64,000 bases of DNA from Gracilaria gracilis (lineage: Eukaryota; Rhodophyta; Florideophyceae; Gracilariales; Gracilariaceae): NCBI GenBank assembly GCA_030374805.1, contig JARGSG010000217.1, positions 124,001-188,000 of the forward strand. Reading direction: 5' to 3'. The position numbers and the translations under genes are program-made. Positions 19,355 through 30,227 of the stretch are shown here, piece by piece; position 1 is the stretch's first letter, and each line of letters starts with the position of its first letter. Below the pieces are notes generated by a model that had not been told where the DNA came from, did not search any database, and saw nothing but the letters and a program-made list of their open reading frames with translations.

Positions 19355-20171
19355 AACTGTTGTCCGCATGAAAGCAAACATTTAGAAAAAGTCTGGCAAA
19401 CATTATTCTCGAGTTGGGTGCCATTCTCAGTTACCATTTTGCTTCTTTGCGATAGAAAAAGAGCTTGCACTACCAAGGGTAGCGTTCCTACTAGCCTGTG
19501 GCCGGATGACCCATGACGATTACCACGAGTAGAATCCTCCGTTTTCACACCGTTTTGGTAATAACAACTCATAAGCTTTGCGGGCGGTAATTTGTGTGCC
19601 GCAGCTCCTCGGGTATTTTGCCATTCTGTTTGAGAATCATCAATACCAACCGGCGCGGTTATTAGCTACATACAGAGCACAATCAGACACATTGCGATGC
19701 TTCACATGCAAATCTGTGGCAAATTGCGGAACAGTAGAAAATTTGCGACCACACAAATGGCCCGGATACGATTCTGTGGCCATGGCATTGAACACTGGTG
19801 GCGCTTTCTTGCATCCCTCCGTTTCCAACAGCCGCCACCCAGATCCGCAGCACCACACACAGAGCTATCTGTCACATCACGCGCCGGTATCTAACCTTAG
19901 TGCACCACACCAATGCGCGCAGACGGAATAACAACGGCAGAATATTAACCTTGGATTAGTACACTTCGGTACAGTTTAGGCTGAACGTTCAACACTTCCT
20001 CATCGCAGTTACCTCACCACCTTCTGCACCAGTAAGGCTTATTCTTCATATGAGCTCGCACTCGCACTCCATTCGACCATCTGCCATCTGAGAACCCGCC
20101 TATCTAGAACGCTGCCGCACACAGCGGGAAACAAAACGCATTCTTCTGGCTCCGCATTCACACTGCCAACA
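19355..20171. other. Intergenic region without a supported gene
   Basis: Only short ORFs on both strands with no recognised motif. The last 150 bp presumably include the promoter of the ABC transporter. Confidence 0.5.
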
Positions 20172-22208
20172 ATGTCGAAGCAGAATTGCGCTTTTGTGGC
20201 GAGTGCGCCAGTCTTTAGACAGCGGGCGTACTTCCCAAACGGAAACGGAGTGACTTCCCGCAGGCTCAAACCTCAATTCTGCCGCGTTCGCACTGGCAGC
20301 TCTATTGCAACCGCTTCGCTGTCGGCAGGGATAACTACCAAGCTATCTCAATCAGCTTTACAATTGGAAGGGGACACTCAAAACAGCAAGGGCGACCGAG
20401 TAACTTCAAACCCAACAGTTCGTTTCCTGAAGAGTTTGAGCGCTGAATGGCACCTTCTGCTTCCCGCCATAGCTGCGGCGATTGTTGGCAGTTTGTGTGC
20501 CCTGTGCGTTCCAATCTTGTACGGCAGAACTGTAGCCTTCTTAGCGCGTGCGGGAAGTATGAGCCCTGTGATTGCTCGAGCAGAGCTCATCGGCCATGTT
20601 GCGCGTTTATTCATTTTCTTTCTTTTCGAAGCCTTGATGACGCTCAGCTTTGTCTCCATGGCAACTCGAGCAATTGACAGAGCCACGCGACGCTTGAGAG
20701 AGCGCTTGTTCGACAAAACCATTCGAAACGACGTGGGTTACTTCGACAAAGCGGGTAGGGCCCAAGTCGAGCAGAATATCACTGTCGAAATAGCATCTGT
20801 GCGAGACACTATCTGGGCAAATCTCAGTAAGGATCGAGGTATCCGTGCCGTTGTTGAGATTGTATTTGGGTTGATAATATGCATGTCTATCACAGGTATC
20901 GCAGGTCTGCCCGTGTTTGCCTTAATGGTACCAATTTTAGCCTCGACTTCTGCTCGCATCGGGATGCGTACCGGCAGATTAGCCTTCAATGTCAACAAAA
21001 AGGAGTCAGAAGTACGTGGGTATGTTAACGAACGTATTGTGGGCTTAAGAACCCTGAAGGCATTTGGCGCCGAGAATAAGGAAACCAAATCATTCGGGAA
21101 TGTCCTGGGAAACCTCGAACAAATCTCGAAGAAGTCATCCTTTAGTCGTGCTTTATCTGAATCCACCAGCCGTTTTACCATCTACACAACTATGATTTCG
21201 TATCTAACTCTTGGGGGACTGATGATATGCTCTGGACGCATGACGTATGCACTCTTCGCTTGCTTAACCGGATACATCTGGAACCTTAACTTCTGCATGG
21301 CTGGTCTGTCATTCACGCTCTCAGATTCGGCAAAACTTTCAAACTCACTGCGTTCTATATACGCAATCCTTGACGGGGCGAAATCTTATTCTGCTGACTC
21401 GAACCGAAGAAGCGCCCTCATTGCACATAGTTTTCCGAAGGCTTACAACGGGGATGTTGAGTTCAAGAACGTTTACTTTCATTACCCTAGTAGACCGAAC
21501 GTAGCGGTTCTGCAAGGGGTCAATCTGTCGATGAAACCAGGAGAGATGGTTGCACTCGTTGGTGCCTCTGGCGGCGGGAAGTCAACTATCGCTGCGCTCC
21601 TCAGCCGGATGTATGCTGCCACATTAGGCCGAATATACTTGGATGGCGTTGATATTCAGACAATCCCTCCAGATGTCTATGCAAAACAGATATCAGTCGT
21701 CGAACAAGATCCTGTTCTGTTCCAAGGCTCAATTCGCGATAACATTGCATATGGTCGACCTGACGACATCGTTGAGGAAAGCCAAATCATTCGAGCTGCG
21801 AAAGAAGCAAACGCCCATGACTTCATTACAAAGTTGCCTCAGGGCTATGACACTGTGTGGAATCCGGGGTCCAACATGTCGGGAGGCCAGAGACAACGGA
21901 TTGCAATAGCACGCAGTCTCGTCAAGTCTCCAAGCTTACTCATTCTTGATGAGGCTACCTCGGCTTTGGACCAAGAGAGCGAACGACTTGTTCAAACAGC
22001 TCTGGAAAGGATAATGAAGAATCGCACAGTCTTACTGATAGCTCATCGCCTTAGCACCGTTCGATCCGCAAACAAAATTTTGGTTGTGGGAGATGGGCGA
22101 ATACTCGAACAAGGAAGCTACGAAGAACTCCTTTCAGTAGAAGATGGGTATTTCCGGACGCTCGTACACTCAGCGACTAATTTTGTTGACCGGAAAGTGT
22201 CGTTCTAA
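20172..22208 (+). CDS. Half-size ABCB-type ABC transporter, 678 aa
   Basis: Single exon, ATG 20172. Residues ~1-85 are Ser/Arg-rich and could target an organelle. An ABC type-1 membrane domain (~95-390) has about six helices. The nucleotide-binding domain follows with Walker A GASGGGKST (~464-472), a Q-loop in VVEQDPVLFQGSIRDN, signature MSGGQRQR (~568), Walker B LLILDEATSALD (~589-600) and switch His in IAHRLSTVRSA (~624). One membrane domain plus one ATPase domain means it works as a dimer. It resembles the TAP/ABCB8/ABCB10 group of organellar exporters; the substrate cannot be deduced. All catalytic residues are present. Confidence 0.93.
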   Translation: MSKQNCAFVASAPVFRQRAYFPNGNGVTSRRLKPQFCRVRTGSSIATASLSAGITTKLSQSALQLEGDTQNSKGDRVTSNPTVRFLKSLSAEWHLLLPAIAAAIVGSLCALCVPILYGRTVAFLARAGSMSPVIARAELIGHVARLFIFFLFEALMTLSFVSMATRAIDRATRRLRERLFDKTIRNDVGYFDKAGRAQVEQNITVEIASVRDTIWANLSKDRGIRAVVEIVFGLIICMSITGIAGLPVFALMVPILASTSARIGMRTGRLAFNVNKKESEVRGYVNERIVGLRTLKAFGAENKETKSFGNVLGNLEQISKKSSFSRALSESTSRFTIYTTMISYLTLGGLMICSGRMTYALFACLTGYIWNLNFCMAGLSFTLSDSAKLSNSLRSIYAILDGAKSYSADSNRRSALIAHSFPKAYNGDVEFKNVYFHYPSRPNVAVLQGVNLSMKPGEMVALVGASGGGKSTIAALLSRMYAATLGRIYLDGVDIQTIPPDVYAKQISVVEQDPVLFQGSIRDNIAYGRPDDIVEESQIIRAAKEANAHDFITKLPQGYDTVWNPGSNMSGGQRQRIAIARSLVKSPSLLILDEATSALDQESERLVQTALERIMKNRTVLLIAHRLSTVRSANKILVVGDGRILEQGSYEELLSVEDGYFRTLVHSATNFVDRKVSF

Positions 22209-23475
22209 ACTGGATACCATCGTTTAGGATATTTTGGGGTTCCTGTTGATTAAGTCCTTCGATTCAGAGGTGGAGATTCATGTGCTTCAAGTTGTACAAA
22301 ATGCACAGCATGATTCTCAATGTTGAGGAACTTTGACGGTCGAAAAGCATGTGTTCTGAAGGAGGACACTAGATTCGAAGCCAACGCTTTGGGGAAAAAA
22401 TCCTTTCAAGAACACGCCTTCTTTTCAAGAGAGTTGTGAATTCGTCTCTCAAGTAATTGCCCAGTGACGGAATGTGCCACAATAACCTTTCCCGAGATGA
22501 CGACTATTCCGCGCATATGGCAGACAATGTAACGATTCACGACTATCTGTAGCTTTCGCATAGTTCTTCGATTAGTTCATCAGCACGGCGCACGGACCTC
22601 GGCACAGCCGATGGAAATGACTTGTCTGTTGTAAATGTATTGTTGTTACCCAATCACGGTGTCTAAACCATAGTCGGACAGTTTAGTTTCATCTACGGCT
22701 GCCTCAACGAAGTCGTGTCTTCACCGGGTCCATCCAAGAATTCCTTAATCCTTGTCAGGAAGCCCAGGAATAGGCCAAGAGTTGAAGAAAACACTTCTTT
22801 TCCCCCTGAAATATTTTCATGTATCTCGATCCAAAAGATACACATTTTTGTGCATGGCAAAGCCTCCACTTCCTCCTTTCTACCGAGAAAGATTTCATGT
22901 AAAAGGAGCAAGGAGATACAGTGGGTAACACGATATACCAAGGGTAGTGCTACCCCCGTCCAACATCTAAATGGCGGCACTATTGTGGATTGCGCTTTAT
23001 TCGGTTTGCAGTTCTAGTGGTGAATACGATCGCGCGTACCCCAACACTAATTCAGCATCGCAGTGATTAACACATCAAAAAGCAATTCTTAAAAACATGA
23101 GGTATATTGAGATAACGATGCAGTATTATCGTAAAAAAAAGGTTTTTTGAGGGCGCCAATGTGGGCAAAAGCACCTTTTTCTTGATACCTTCTCAAATCG
23201 GGCCAGAACTGTGCCAAGCGGTTTAGGGTAGCACTACAGTCACCGAAATTTGAAACGCATCAGTAGGTCTCAGGTGCCCACTAGCCGTAGTGTGCATCTC
23301 ATTGACAGTTACTCACTCACAATAAAAGCTCTTTATTGGAACAGTATACCAAAACCAGATTGAGTTTACACACCACACGTAGTAGCTCAAGATCTCTAAA
23401 CCAGATCTGGACCATCAATAAAGAGGGTGAAACTATAACGCGCACAAAAAATGGGTCAAAGCATTAAAAACCACT
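22209..23475. other. Intergenic region without a supported gene
   Basis: A transition from the gene island into transposon-rich, AT-richer DNA. A few ORFs near 22700-23000 are not protein-like on either strand. Nothing recognised. Confidence 0.5.
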
Positions 23476-24481
23476 TCAGTACTTTGTGCAATTGCCATTG
23501 CCATCTATGACATCCAAACAACGTTTCTTGATACTCCCATACAGTGTCAAGAGATAATTCGTAGTGATATACTTCCAAGCCTCTACAATTGCAGCCTTTA
23601 AATCTTCTACATTTTCAAAAGACATATGACCGATGTATATCTTTTTAACAAGATAGCCCCACACATTCTCAAAAATGTTGAGATCTGGAAATCTCACAAG
23701 CCATGGAAGAGTCCTCACGTGGTTTTGTAAGATCTAATTACGCGTAAAAAGAGAGGTATGAATAAGTGCATTATCTTGTCGAGAAAAATACGGGTGACTC
23801 TCTCCAAACACGTTTAAGATCAACGGCGGTAGTCCGGAACCCAACTTCTCGCAATATTTATTTGAGTTCTGCTTTTCGTTCAAAAACAAAATTTCAGACA
23901 CCCCATAAAAATAAATGGCTTTCTAAACCATAACTGATCCACCACCATTTTGACTCGTTGAAAAACGGCGCGGTTCTCGACAAAGTTCATGCCAATACTT
24001 AGCCAGTCTGTCCGGTATATCTAAAATAACTTCTATTTCATCCGAAAAAAACAACTGTAACCCCATAGTTATCCCCACGAGTGACCTGACGACTAGTTCA
24101 GATTAACCTCCCTTTTTTATGGTTTGCGGTAAGCTTGGAACTCTTTGTGAAGCTTCGGTACTTTAAATGCGGTACATTTTGCAGGATTTCTTTAATACGG
24201 CGGACTGCAGTAGACAGTCCGAGACAGGTCTTCAAGTCGTAAGCACTGTAGTTTCCAGTTCCAGCCAGTCGAAGCAATAGCGCTTTGCTACAGGCACTAA
24301 TTTTTTGGCCGTTACGTGAGATTTTGGTAGTCCATCCTGCGTTATGACGCACTCAGAAGCGAAAAATAGTTGAAGAAGCGTGTCCTAGTTGCCTTGCGAT
24401 GGTTCTGATCGGTACAAGTTCATACTGTAAAGCCTAAATTTGACACTTCTCAAGTTCTAAAAAATACCCTTTCTTAGGCAT
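23476..24481 (-). pseudogene. Tc1/mariner-like transposase relic
   Basis: On the minus strand the relic begins at ATG 24481 and ends after KKRCLDVIDGNG..TKY at 23476. In-frame stops fall within the first ~45 codons, after KGRLI and after TSLFTRN. The helix-turn-helix part (TIARQLGHASSTIFR; LKTCLGLSTAVRRI) is followed by a DDE domain: GGGSVMVWKAI, RQDNALIHTS and FPDLNIFENVWGYL. The last motif places a Glu at the third catalytic position, as in Tc1 (DD34E). Terminal inverted repeats could not be identified. It is dead because of the stops. Confidence 0.8.
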
Positions 24482-25081
24482 GCTTGGGTGGTGGTAAGAG
24501 AATGAAAATCAGTCAGCTGATCGCAGAGTGTCATTATAATTATGTGGAATCACTGAAAGTATGTACGTGCTGCTGTTTTTAACGGGAGATGCAGTTCATT
24601 CATTTGACCTCGTTGGAGTTTTGCGGTCGTTTCTCGCCAGAAAAGAAGTGTTGCCGCTTTGAGCATTTCATTGAAAGCGGAATGCAAACTTTCTTCCTAG
24701 ATTCTGTATAAAGGCATTGACGCCTTTAATCTGTATAGAGCGAAGGTCTTGAACTGCTCTCTGGTGCGCGTTATTTGGTCTAAACGCTTCGTTGCGTTTT
24801 AAATTTCGTTAACTGTATATAAAGGTTAGCACTAACCAATCGAGCACTTTTTCGTGACTTTACTGTACAGAGATATGCGATGTAGCTTACATAGACAAAA
24901 ATTGTGCGGAAAGCATAATTCTACGTTGAATTATGTCAATTTTTTGGGAACATGCTTTATCAACATGGAATAGTATTTTTTCATTGGGAATGTTCAACTT
25001 TTGTAATGGAAGATGTGCCACTACAAAACATCACAGTATCTCTTTGCTCTCAATCCTCTTCAGTTACATGAGATCTAGGAC
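24482..25081. other. Non-coding flank between the Tc1 relic and the retrotransposon nest
   Basis: AT-rich, no supported ORF. It ends at the target-site copy GTTTT (25082-25086) that precedes element 2. Confidence 0.5.
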
Positions 25082-25086
25082 GTTTT
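25082..25086. repeat. Target-site duplication of element 2, left copy
   Basis: GTTTT immediately precedes the 5' LTR (TGTGAAGC). The same five bases follow the 3' LTR at 48252-48256. Confidence 0.85.
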
Positions 25087-26019
25087 TGTGAAGCAATGGC
25101 AATCCAATGCCGGTACAATGCAGTTTCTCATAATAGAGCTCTACCCATTGAGCTCTGACGTGTCAGACTATGAAAATGCACCCCGTTTCGGGTGGAACTG
25201 GAAATATTGTTGGAAACGTACCTTGTTAGGTGAACTTTGGATACAACATATAAAATAGGTGTACAGTAGGGCCGTGTGGCATATTTGTCCAAATATTTGG
25301 CGTCACACCCGCTGAGTAGATACTTTGGCACCCTGACACTGGGTTGCTCACGTGTACAGCCCTCGTGGGAGTGAGCAGCCCTAGATACAGTAGATAGTAT
25401 ATATGCTCGGGTGGTCTCGCCCTGGAGCCACCAAGTAAAACTCAACTGAGTCGCGTCTTCTTCCCGAAGGCCGGGCTATGGTTGTTACTGCCTACGTAGG
25501 TTCACGACTTTCCTAAGGACAGTAACCACGACTTGTCTCGGTACAATCACCCCTCAGGGTCCCTAAGGAAGTTCTTTACTACCAGTTGCTGGCTTGTTCC
25601 GCTAACTACCCCAGCATCAGGTTGTATTTGTTGTCGTTCACTGAGGTACCAGATCGTTATTTGGTTTATCGTTTTCCTGGTGAAGGCCTCGCTTCCGCCT
25701 CTGTATAGAGTTATATTTGGACGCTCGTGTGTGTGTTCCTCGTTCCGTTATCGGCCCTGTTTTCGCCGTTGGCACGGGCCATAGTTTCGCTCGTGTGGTT
25801 CTCCGTAGGAGCATTACACCGTCTTACGGCACCGTTCGCTCCACTTCTGGACTCGTTCTCTCGTGCCCTGTCGTCCGTTATTCCTCTCTAGGCTCACGCT
25901 CTTCTTTACCTTTGCAGGTTATTCCAGTACCATCTCCGGTTTACACCCGGGTGCCACGCGGCACGCGCACGGGCAGAGGGCTCTACTTCTGAGTTCGCCC
26001 TTTTGTGGGAGTAGGACTC
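25087..26019 (+). repeat. 5' LTR of element 2, first part
   Basis: Matches 47274-48206 along its whole length with scattered substitutions. It stops at GGACTC, where element 1 is inserted, and resumes at 37454. Confidence 0.93.
26015..26019. repeat. Target-site duplication of element 1, left copy
   Basis: GACTC before the element-1 LTR. The second copy is at 37449-37453. The unbroken 3' LTR of element 2 has a single GGACTCGGACATCC at the same place, which proves the insertion site. Confidence 0.93.
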
Positions 26020-26787
26020 TGTAGTGCAACGCCAGAGGCGGAAAGACACCACGAAGACGTCCAAGATCTTTCTTCGTAGGAGGGTAGTCAGCAGACAGAG
26101 CCTCTTTGGCAAGGCACGACGAAGTCGGGTGTAAGCCGAGGCCAAGCCGTCACGACGGGCGTAGAGAGTTGAGCAAGGATCGGTGTTGGCAACACGTGTG
26201 TGAGTGAACGGGCCCTCGAGAGAGGCACGAGTCCACGGAAGTGGGGAAAGAGAAAAGGAATCCGCGAGAGCGGGGGGATGGGAAGAAGGAAAAGGAGAAA
26301 AGGGCAAAAGGCTACGATAAACACCGGGGTTATCCCTGTACAGGGTCGAACGCGACACAAGCGGAAAACACTCCCACGAATGGGTCCTGTTAGGTGACCC
26401 AGGGAGGATACACTATCCGTGGGCAACGGAGCCTCTCTCCTGGAAGGAGTCGATGACCACCGAAGGCGAAGAAGTATAGAGCCAACCCTGGTTGGGGGAA
26501 CTTTACTGTGCACGGCGGCGAGGTCGCCGCCGGGCTAAGTAGTGAGCTCGCACCAACGCTAATTAAATAAACTAACTAAATTAGGCCCACGCCCAGTGGT
26601 AATTACCCACGCGCCGGGGCGCCCGTCTCACGTGTACGTGGCCAACCTCCTGGCTCAACCGTGTCCCACGTGTCCTTCCCACTACAGTGGTTGTTACTAT
26701 TCGTATACTCCCACTTGGAGCAACCGCCCGACAGGTCGGAATATGACTAAGTAGTCAGAAACCTCCATAAGAGGGCGTTGCACTACA
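26020..26787 (-). repeat. 3' LTR of element 1
   Basis: 768 bp with 12-bp inverted termini (TGTAGTGCAACG). Nearly identical to 36681-37448. It lies 56 bp upstream of the antisense ORF and may supply an outward promoter for it (inference). Confidence 0.95.
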
Positions 26788-26806
26788 TATCCCCCTCCTT
26801 AGGCGG
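26788..26806 (-). other. Polypurine tract of element 1
   Basis: Minus strand CTAAGGAGGGGGATA directly abuts the 3' LTR. It is the same as the tract of element 2 at 47259-47273. Confidence 0.85.
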
Positions 26807-26843
26807 AAGTATTACCTCACAGAGAGAAACGACGGCGGCAACC

Positions 26844-28676
26844 ATGGAGGATAAAAGCACGCCCTCTCCCGGCTCGCCGGCAACTTCTCGTTCTCAACCA
26901 ACGCACACTCCTGCCTCCGCAGTGGCACTTGCTTTAGCATCTCTTCCCGACACCTCGGTCACCAACTACCACGCTCCTCCGACTCCTGTCATCGGCCTCA
27001 CCATGAGTGACTCTCAGCAACCCCAATCAGGGGGATTCACCGGCTTCCGTTCCGTGCCCTTACCGCAAGGTGGGCAGCAGACTGGTGCGAACCAGGGGCA
27101 ACCGTCTGGGACGGTGGCGATCCCTTCCCAAGCTGGGGCGTCAACCGGCTCCGGGGCGGGCGGCAACTGCCCGTCCTACGACTCCCTCGTGAGACTCAAC
27201 CCGAACAATCGGCAGCAGGATATGCGCCTCCGGCTTGCGCCGTGGTTCCACCCGATCTCGGTGTTCGACGACGAGCTGATTTCTCAGTACGTCGACGGCA
27301 ATGAACGCCTTCCCGGGGACCAGCCGGCTATCGTCACTATCTCGTGGGATTGGCGCCGGCGCGTTGCCATACCTGCACACCAGGTTCTCCGCTACGCGGG
27401 CGAGTCCCGAGCTCAGGCTCATGCCGCGCTGGTGCGGATCGGACACCAACGGCAGAGCCGGGCTCCATTCGAGTTTCTCATCCCGCAAGGGATGAGGTTC
27501 GACGTCGAGCAGTACCGCACCCGCGGGTAGATGAGCTATTGCAACCGGCTGTCGCCGTTGGAGACATTCGCTTGGCGAGGATTCCCGGTTGTGCGGCAAG
27601 AAGCCTTGTGCTGGCAACGACCGATCATGCGGGCCAAATTCCTCTATCTCGCGCGTCGTTACCGGTCCTCCTTCCCTCAGGAATTCATCCGCTTTGAGCG
27701 TCGTTGCCGTTCCCGTTTCGGGTACTTCGTTCCGTATCAAAACGTGGAGGTGGACCGCATTCCTCCCGCTCACCTACAAGGTCGGTACGTCCCTCTGCCA
27801 GCCTGGTGGGCTCAGCTCGAGGCATGCCGGGGGTGCTACATAGAGCTGCCCCCGGTGTTCACCTATTTAGGGTCATACATCCTAACGGATGCGCGTAGCG
27901 GGCTTTGGTCAGTTGTAGTCACCGAGTGGGCCGTCCGCGCCGCGGCGTACATCCTCAGTGAGGCTTACGACCAGTACCGACTGTGGTTCCTTCCTCTGCG
28001 CGTGCGGGCTGGTATCCGTCAACTCGACATGACCATCCCCCTTGGCGGTCAAGCTAATGCCGAAGAGTTCCTCGAGTTACTCGACTATATCGACAGTATT
28101 GACTGGAAAATGGTCCCGATCGGGCAGAGTGGCCGCCTCACCGGCGGCGGTGGACATGGCCCAGGTCTGGGGCGCAATACCGCCTTGGCGGGGGATTTCG
28201 TGTACTTCGATCCGTGGGAACAACGGGAGATTTCCGCTGAGGAAGCGGCCGAACTCCGGAATGCTCCGAGGAAAATCCCAGGCGGTCATCCGATTGGGTT
28301 CGTCGACTCGGACGATTATTACCGCTCTAGCGGGGAGAATGAACCCATGTTGGATAACGCATCCGACGCGGCGGGCGGTGATGACGACGCGATGGTTGTC
28401 GGCACTTCTTCGGAGAATGAAGAACCTGTCCCACAGAAGTCTGAGCCCGCCGCTGCGGCGTCGGCGTCAGCTTCGGCTGTTCCGACTTCCACGGCGGTTG
28501 CCGGGAGTACTCCCCAGACGGGCGGGAATCCCGGTGCCGTCATCGCGCAGTTCCTCCGAGAGGTGGGTCTCGGCGCCGATACGGCGACCGGCGACCTATC
28601 CGCTATGCGGGAAGCCCTGGCGCAACGCCTCGGTGGTGGCCAGCCTCCGAACGAGGGGAGTGGTCATGACCAGTAA
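26844..28676 (+). pseudogene. Antisense ORF (aORF) of element 1, one in-frame TAG
   Basis: Opens at ACCATGG (26844), an ideal initiation context 56 bp inside the element from the LTR. It runs 229 codons to TAG 27528-27530, then continues in the same frame from ATG 27531 to TAA 28674-28676. The N-terminus is Ser/Pro/Gly/Gln-rich. A globular core holds APWFHP, LPGD, WDWRRRVA, then FERRCRSRFGYFVPY, LPAWWAQLE, GCYIELPP and LDMTIPLGG. The C-terminus is acidic and Ala/Ser-rich. The core recurs in elements 2 and 3, contiguously across the stop, so one ancestral protein of about 600 aa is implied. It resembles no gag, pol or env domain I know. Polarity is opposite to gag-pol. Function unknown. Confidence 0.82.
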
Positions 28677-28985
28677 GACTGGGTCCGAATAGTAGCAATA
28701 AAAACCACCTGCTTGTGGGTTCCTTCCTTCTATGACGTGTTCTTGTAGTCACCGGTAGTGAACCGGCTCCTTTACGCGGTGCGCACGGAAACGCGCACCC
28801 TTCCGACAGGGAAAACCGTGCTTGCCAGGTAATGACCAGCAAGCTGGGTGAAAAACCCCTCGGGTATGTTCGCGAAACATTATGCACGACCATGGTCGGG
28901 GTATCAGCGCATGAGCGGTCATCTCTTCCCGTCCATGACGTGTACTCCTCATCTTCAGCTCTTCCCGTTTTCCCACGGTTCTCGT
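28677..28985. other. Spacer between the antisense ORF and the chromodomain of element 1
   Basis: About 310 bp between two convergent coding ends. No ORF of its own. Confidence 0.5.
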
Positions 28986-30227
28986 TCATCTCACTTGGGC
29001 ATTTCCCAGCGTGGCTGGTGGGGCTGTTCCCGTTCGACGGTGATACTGAACCACCTTTGAACGTGGGAGATGCTCGATCGGCTCGGCGGTGTCCTGAGCC
29101 GGATCATACCCGTACCAACGGACGTGGTAGCGTAGTGTACCCTCCTGATTCAAGGAATGCCCGACAATTCGGTCGACGATGTACTCTTGTTAGTACACCT
29201 GCCGGCCTTGCCGGGTCGTCGTCACGGCTGTGCGGTTATCGCCCTGCGAAGGGGAATTTCCCGGGTCGGGTGTCGATATGCTCGTCGCGGTTGACCGGGT
29301 GGTTCTCCGCGGAGGCGGGTCTCCCGGTGTGCGTACCGCAAGTCTACGTGCTTCGGGGCAAACCGCAAGTCTGCGTGATTCTACCCGTGCTGACGGTGAT
29401 TCCGACGAGCTCGTCGCGGCTTTCCCGCGTTGCGCTGCGAGCGGTGCAGCGCCACGCGCGCCCTCCGTGCTTTCACGTGACTTCACTGACCTGTGGCCGT
29501 AGGGCGCCGTGGTGTGATCCGCCTGCCTGGACAGGGTGTCCTTTCCGGCGCGTGCCAAGTGGCCGCGCTGTGGCGGTTCGTTCGTAACGGTTACTTCCGG
29601 TGGCTCCGAGCTCCTCGTCGGACTTCCAGCAGTGCTGGGTGCAGCGCGAGCCGCACCCATTACTTGGGAAACTTTCGCCTCGAATGGCGTGTCCTCGCCG
29701 TCCATGACGCGAACATCATCCCGGGTGACCTGTTTTCGTCTGGCAACGATGCCAGGATCTACCGAGACACTCGGAACTTCCACAACCGTGGGTGGCCTTA
29801 CGGTGTCGTCCTACCTTTGTACAGGGGTTGCCTTCCCGCGTCCAGCGGTGTGTTTCAGCCCCGCGTCCGCCGTTGCGGTGGGCGCGTGCGACCGATTGTT
29901 TGGAGCCGTCCCCAGTGGGGTTGGTTCCTTACAATCCAGCTGAGCTGGTATCAGGACACGGTCACGGCTCGTCTTGGGCAAGGGTGTGGTTGTTCTGTCC
30001 GCTTCAGCGTGTAGCTTCTCTGCCTGCAGCGGCGTTTCTGACGGGATTCTCGGTGTGGCAGCAGCCTGCCGTGTACCACGGATGTCTTCTTCCCGTAGCG
30101 ACGGCGGATTACCTTCAGCAGAAGTGATCTCCTTCCCCTCTTTAGGCGGAGTGGCGGGAGATGATGTAGAGCGTTCCGCTATGCGGGTAGAGTCCCCGCG
30201 AGCGGGCTGAGCAGAGGAATGGCCATT
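28986..30227 (-). pseudogene. pol C-terminal linker and chromodomain of element 1
   Basis: Downstream of the integrase stop the minus strand continues as a Pro/Ser/Thr-rich linker in shifting frames. At 29184-28986 it reads a chromodomain: DRIVGHSLNQEG, YHVRWYGYDPAQD, EPIEHLPRSKVV. A TAA at 29190-29192 lies two codons before it, where element 2 has Pro. The Trp of the usual D-T-W-E/D-P is Ala. Retrotransposon chromodomains guide integration to modified histones; this copy is separated from pol by a stop. Confidence 0.75.

Noticed and set aside
1..22208. Bacterial origin or contamination
   Set aside because: Spliceosomal introns, ORMDL, Mpv17, PWWP and bZIP genes, and LTR retrotransposons show a eukaryotic nuclear genome.
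22693..23017. Overlapping ORFs on both strands between the ABC transporter and the Tc1 relic
   Set aside because: Neither has protein-like composition or a recognisable motif.
29190..29783. Minus-strand ORF as a separate accessory gene of element 1
   Set aside because: It is the low-complexity pol linker leading into the chromodomain, ended by a nonsense codon.
28832..30210. Plus-strand ORFs of 60-250 codons over the chromodomain and linker of element 1
   Set aside because: No similarity to the aORF, no counterpart in element 2, and antisense to recognisable pol sequence.
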